From JBCCDY01 sp039030555 (lineage in GTDB: Bacteria; Bacteroidota; Bacteroidia; Cytophagales; Cyclobacteriaceae): a stretch of DNA of 64,000 nt. The stretch is from NCBI GenBank assembly GCA_039030555.1, contig JBCCDY010000010.1, positions 112,620 through 176,619 of the forward strand, read 5' to 3'. The position numbers and the translations under genes are program-made. The notes below the pieces were generated by a model. That model made no database searches and was not told the origin of the DNA. It saw only the letters and a program-made list of their open reading frames with translations. Positions 61,089 to 64,000 of this stretch are shown one piece after another; the first letter of the stretch is position 1, and every line of letters begins with the position of its first letter.

Positions 61089-61695
61089 ATCAGCCTGGAA
61101 AAATATAGACGATCAAAAAAGAAAAGAAGTCTTCGAGGATAGAGGCTTTATTTTAGATGCGATTAGAAGAGATTCAAAAACACCTCTGGATAAATTGGTC
61201 AGAAACTTAAAAATAAAGATCATTTGGATAAGTCTTTTCATCCTTCTTTTCATCACCATGATTTTTATATCAAAGTATCTTTTAGTGGACGTGATGATCG
61301 GAATTTTAACATTAGCCTACATTTTAGCATTAGTAACCACATTACAAGAGCGGAAAATGTTGATGTCTAAATACGACATTGATGGAAATTTACTTGGAAC
61401 TTTAAAGCTGTTTTATAATCGCATGATAAAATATCATAAATATGAACTTAAGGTCGCTGTCTATATACTACCATTTTCAGTAGCTACCGGGTTTATATTC
61501 GGATTTCTCCTGGCTGAAACTCCTGAAAAAACATTGAATATCAACAATTGGTGGTTTTTTACTGTAATGGTAGTCTATATGATTTTAGCAATCCCTATTG
61601 GATTGTTGTTATCTGAAAAGATGATTAAAAAAACACATGGGAAATATTTGGATCAACTGGAAGCGAATATCAACTTATTAGAAAAAGAAGATTAA
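61078..61695 (+). CDS. Four-helix membrane protein, candidate anti-sigma factor
   Basis: The 205-residue protein has a short cytoplasmic N terminus (MDLKSAWKNIDDQKRKEVFE, about 1-45) and four membrane helices (for example IIWISLFILLFITMIFISKY). It does not show a zinc anti-sigma motif (HxxxCxxC). Overlap with the sigma gene by 11 bases, the cytoplasmic head and the position suggest that it holds the sigma factor at the membrane. No motif proves it. Confidence 0.5.
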   Translation: MDLKSAWKNIDDQKRKEVFEDRGFILDAIRRDSKTPLDKLVRNLKIKIIWISLFILLFITMIFISKYLLVDVMIGILTLAYILALVTTLQERKMLMSKYDIDGNLLGTLKLFYNRMIKYHKYELKVAVYILPFSVATGFIFGFLLAETPEKTLNINNWWFFTVMVVYMILAIPIGLLLSEKMIKKTHGKYLDQLEANINLLEKED

Positions 61696-61701
61696 AGACT
61701 A

Positions 61702-62508
61702 ATGACCGAAGAAGAAAACTTAGAGGAAAAAATTAAAAAAGAACAATATCCTGGTATAGGGACTGGGTTTCTCCTTTTGTTAATCACACTCATGCTTCAG
61801 GGAGTTGGAACATTTGTAATGTTTATACCAGGTTTATCTGAAGGCCAAGGGATGTTTCTAGCCTATACTATAGGGTTGAGTATAGCAGTTTGGATTGCGA
61901 AAAAGTGGGTTCCGAACCATTCTTTTCAATTCAATAAAATCAATTGGATCTTGCTGATCCCTATTCTGATTGGCACTACTTCAGCCAGCATTCTGATAGA
62001 GCCAGTGGTCACACTTATCCCAGCATCCGATTTCATGTATGAATTAATGGAAAAAATGGTAGGTTATGGGATCTATTCGTTTTTGATGGTTGCCATTGCA
62101 GCTCCAGTACTGGAAGAGTTGTTATTCAGAGGCGTTATACTAGAAGGGTTTCTGAAAAGGTATAGACCCTGGAAAGCTATATTCTGGTCTGCATTTATGT
62201 TTGGAATCATTCACCTTAATCCCTGGCAATTTATACCGGCCTTTGCCATCGGAATAATTATGGGCTGGATCTATTATGAAACAAGATCCTTAATTCCCGT
62301 TATTTTAATCCACTTTGCAAATAACTCCCTGAGCTACTGGGCATCGGTTACTTTTGGATTAGAAGCTCAAACTCTTGGGGATATAGTAGGTAGCCAGGCT
62401 TATGTACTGATCTATATATTGGCTGTTATTCTTTCGGTGGTTACATACCTCTTCCTGGAAAAAGCTTTTCGGAAAGAAGTAAATCGCCCAGATATTCCAC
62501 AAGCATGA
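61702..62508 (+). CDS. CPBP family intramembrane metalloprotease
   Basis: The 268-residue protein has about seven membrane helices and the CAAX-protease/bacteriocin-processing motifs: EELLFRGVI (about residue 139), FGIIHLNPWQF (about 171) and ILIHFANNSLS (about 198). It cuts within or near membranes. It follows the putative anti-sigma gene by six bases, so it may degrade it to free the sigma factor. That has a parallel in intramembrane proteolysis systems but is not shown here. Confidence 0.85.
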   Translation: MTEEENLEEKIKKEQYPGIGTGFLLLLITLMLQGVGTFVMFIPGLSEGQGMFLAYTIGLSIAVWIAKKWVPNHSFQFNKINWILLIPILIGTTSASILIEPVVTLIPASDFMYELMEKMVGYGIYSFLMVAIAAPVLEELLFRGVILEGFLKRYRPWKAIFWSAFMFGIIHLNPWQFIPAFAIGIIMGWIYYETRSLIPVILIHFANNSLSYWASVTFGLEAQTLGDIVGSQAYVLIYILAVILSVVTYLFLEKAFRKEVNRPDIPQA

Positions 62509-62558
62509 AAACTAAGTAGGAGTATTTTCTTAAATTCATCTGGAACAAGCAATACAAA

Positions 62559-63095
62559 ATGAAACTGATCAGAAAACCACAGATTTCAGTAATTGGTGAT
62601 TCAAATCCGTCTCAGGAAACCTATAATGCTGCCTATCAAATAGGGAAGTTATTGGCAAAGATGGGAGCGATTGTGATTACGGGAGGAAAGCTGGGTATTA
62701 TGGAGGCTGTGGCTAAAGGAGTAGATGAGGAGAATGGTGTCTCCGTTGGAATATTACCTTCCTCCTCTAAAGACGAATCGAATTTTTACAATACCATAGT
62801 GATGCCGACGGATATGGGACATGCTAGAAATGCTCTTGTAGTACTTGCAGCGGATATCGTTATTGCTATGGGTGGAGGTGCTGGTACCCTATCGGAACTT
62901 TCATTTGGCTGGATCTACAATAAACCCATTTTAACATTGAAAGGATATGGCGGATGGTCCGATGAATTTGGGAATTTCAAAGTAGATGGTAAGAGGGAAG
63001 ATTATATCGTCGAATGTAAAAGCATGGCCGTTCTTAAAAAAGAAATTGAAAAACTATGTAAGTCTTTAGGTAAGACGATTAAAGAAGCCTCTTAA
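62559..63095 (+). CDS. TIGR00725/LOG-like Rossmann nucleotide-binding protein
   Basis: The 178-residue protein has the markers ISVIGDSNPSQETYNAA, VITGGKLGIMEAVAKGVDE, GILPSS and the nucleotide-binding GGGAGTLSELSFGW (about 107-120). It belongs to the LOG/DprA-like Rossmann group; some members cleave nucleoside 5'-monophosphate to the base (LOG activity). The TIGR00725 subgroup has no settled function. It follows the CPBP gene by about 50 bases and may be part of the same transcript. Confidence 0.75.
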   Translation: MKLIRKPQISVIGDSNPSQETYNAAYQIGKLLAKMGAIVITGGKLGIMEAVAKGVDEENGVSVGILPSSSKDESNFYNTIVMPTDMGHARNALVVLAADIVIAMGGGAGTLSELSFGWIYNKPILTLKGYGGWSDEFGNFKVDGKREDYIVECKSMAVLKKEIEKLCKSLGKTIKEAS

Positions 63096-63127
63096 CTCGA
63101 TTAACACATAAATATTCATTAGAATAC

Positions 63128-64000
63128 CTAAGGCTTTTTGTTGGGATCTATGTAGTTGTAGTATACCTCACTATTTACGTAGAACAAATCCTTATTGACT
63201 TCGATACTACGTTCATCATATTCAGAAATATCAAGAGATTGAAAAGAATTGGTAGGATTCAAGCGAATGTGTTTTCCACCGACCTGAATGACAATTGGCA
63301 TTCTAAAGGAAAGCTCAACATCCGTATTCCACTTATATCCCAGTTTTTTTTGATCACCGATAACTTCAATCCTTACTTCAAATACTGGGAGATCAGCATG
63401 TTTCAGATATTGATCAAACAAGTAGAAATAGTTTTCGCCAAGCTGTTCATTGAAGAAAGAGAGAAATTCCTGATAATCAGTAGTCTTATGCTTGAAGTGT
63501 GTGCTGAGATTATACAGAGCCTCGAACCATTTCTTATCATCATTAACAACAGACCTAAGCGTATTTAACATCAAGGCACCTTTCCAGTACATATCCCTTG
63601 AACCTTCATGATTTACGCCATATACCCCTTGAATTGGCGATGAATTACTTACGAATTGCCTCTTAGAGTTCAAATAATGAAGTGCTGTATCGTATCCATA
63701 ATGATATTCCAGAAATAGATTTTCAGCATAAGTACCAAAAGATTCATGTATCCAGAGGTCAGCAATATCTTTTGCAGTAACACTATTCCCCCACCATTCG
63801 TGGGCACCCTCGTGAATGATGATGAAGTCGAAAAGCAGCCCATATGGAGAAGTTGAAGTCCCATTGTAGCCTTTCAGATAAGAATTTCCATAAGCTACTG
63901 CGCTTTGGTGTTCCATGCCCAGGTAAGGAACATCAATCATCTTAAAACCATCTTCATAAAAAGCATAAGGGCCAAAGTAATGCTCAAAAGCTTCAATCAT
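63128..64000 (-). CDS. M1-family metalloaminopeptidase, C-terminal part (gene continues past the window)
   Basis: At least 290 residues of an M1 peptidase are in view; the true start lies beyond 64000. The zinc motif is HEGAHEWWGNS with the third ligand Glu in DLWIHESFGTYAE (HExxH-x18-E). The substrate-recognition motif reads GMEHQSAVAYGN where classic enzymes have GAMEN, as in many Bacteroidota M1 enzymes. It should remove N-terminal residues from peptides, probably in the periplasm. The remaining C-terminal domain (about 170-290) is beta-rich. Confidence 0.88.
   Translation of the reverse strand: MIEAFEHYFGPYAFYEDGFKMIDVPYLGMEHQSAVAYGNSYLKGYNGTSTSPYGLLFDFIIIHEGAHEWWGNSVTAKDIADLWIHESFGTYAENLFLEYHYGYDTALHYLNSKRQFVSNSSPIQGVYGVNHEGSRDMYWKGALMLNTLRSVVNDDKKWFEALYNLSTHFKHKTTDYQEFLSFFNEQLGENYFYLFDQYLKHADLPVFEVRIEVIGDQKKLGYKWNTDVELSFRMPIVIQVGGKHIRLNPTNSFQSLDISEYDERSIEVNKDLFYVNSEVYYNYIDPNKKP

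Noticed and set aside
1..64000. CRISPR arrays, insertion sequences and integrase or attachment sites.
   Set aside because: I saw no regularly spaced direct repeats, transposase or recombinase genes, or terminal inverted repeats anywhere in the window.

Overview
The window reads as chromosomal DNA of a marine-type Bacteroidota, most likely order Cytophagales (Marivirga/Reichenbachiella/Ekhidna-like). This rests on family content: a type IX secretion (T9SS) type A sorting domain on a giant surface protein, a PorE-like OmpA lipoprotein, DUF4270, DUF4293 and DUF4286 proteins, a bacterial GGGP synthase, a Rho with a long charged insert, and promoters of the Bacteroidota form (TTG, about 20 bases, TAnnTTTG). 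The DNA is AT-rich and densely packed. No transposase, CRISPR array, prophage or rRNA was seen, and there is one tRNA (Phe-GAA).

Layout. 0-1.8 kb: end of an FkbM methyltransferase, a UbiA-like membrane protein and a methyltransferase. 1.8-7.7 kb (minus strand): purM, a PorE-like lipoprotein, and a three-gene heterodisulfide-reductase-like iron-sulfur module. 7.8-10.6 kb: tRNA-Phe, rluB, rmuC, DUF4293. 10.7-20.2 kb: one 3154-residue T9SS-exported surface protein. 20.3-31.7 kb: htpG, a MORN-like secreted protein, a Na/Pi transporter, holin-like membrane proteins with GGGP synthase, an AraC regulator, an acyl-CoA dehydrogenase, and a minus-strand operon panC-panD-flippase-like-zinc peptidase. 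31.8-47.2 kb: a GT5-domain protein, DUF4270 lipoprotein and glmS, then ridA, gltX, a Lys1-like dehydrogenase, rho, serS, a prolyl oligopeptidase, a GNAT enzyme and DUF4286.

47.3-58.2 kb is the most interesting part and looks like a light-response island. A MerR/B12-binding regulator carries the W-x9-EH signature of the CarH photoreceptor. It is followed by an ECF sigma factor, crtI, crtB, a DUF6435 protein, an SDR protein without its catalytic Tyr, a flavin reductase, a CPD photolyase, an SDR-DUF2867 protein and the decayed 3' end of a second photolyase. TGTTTAA half-sites cluster in front of the regulator and the sigma factor. They recur before a gene at 57.6 kb for a uracil-DNA-glycosylase-like protein whose catalytic motifs are altered. 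The proposed logic is repression in the dark by the B12 regulator, light release, and production of the sigma factor, carotenoid enzymes and photorepair enzymes.

58.3-64 kb: a SnoaL-like protein, a DUF1028 protein, a cassette of ECF sigma factor, membrane protein and CPBP protease (a possible sigma/anti-sigma/protease module), a LOG-like protein, and the end of an M1 aminopeptidase that runs off the window.

All assignments come from reading motifs in the translations. No database search was run.
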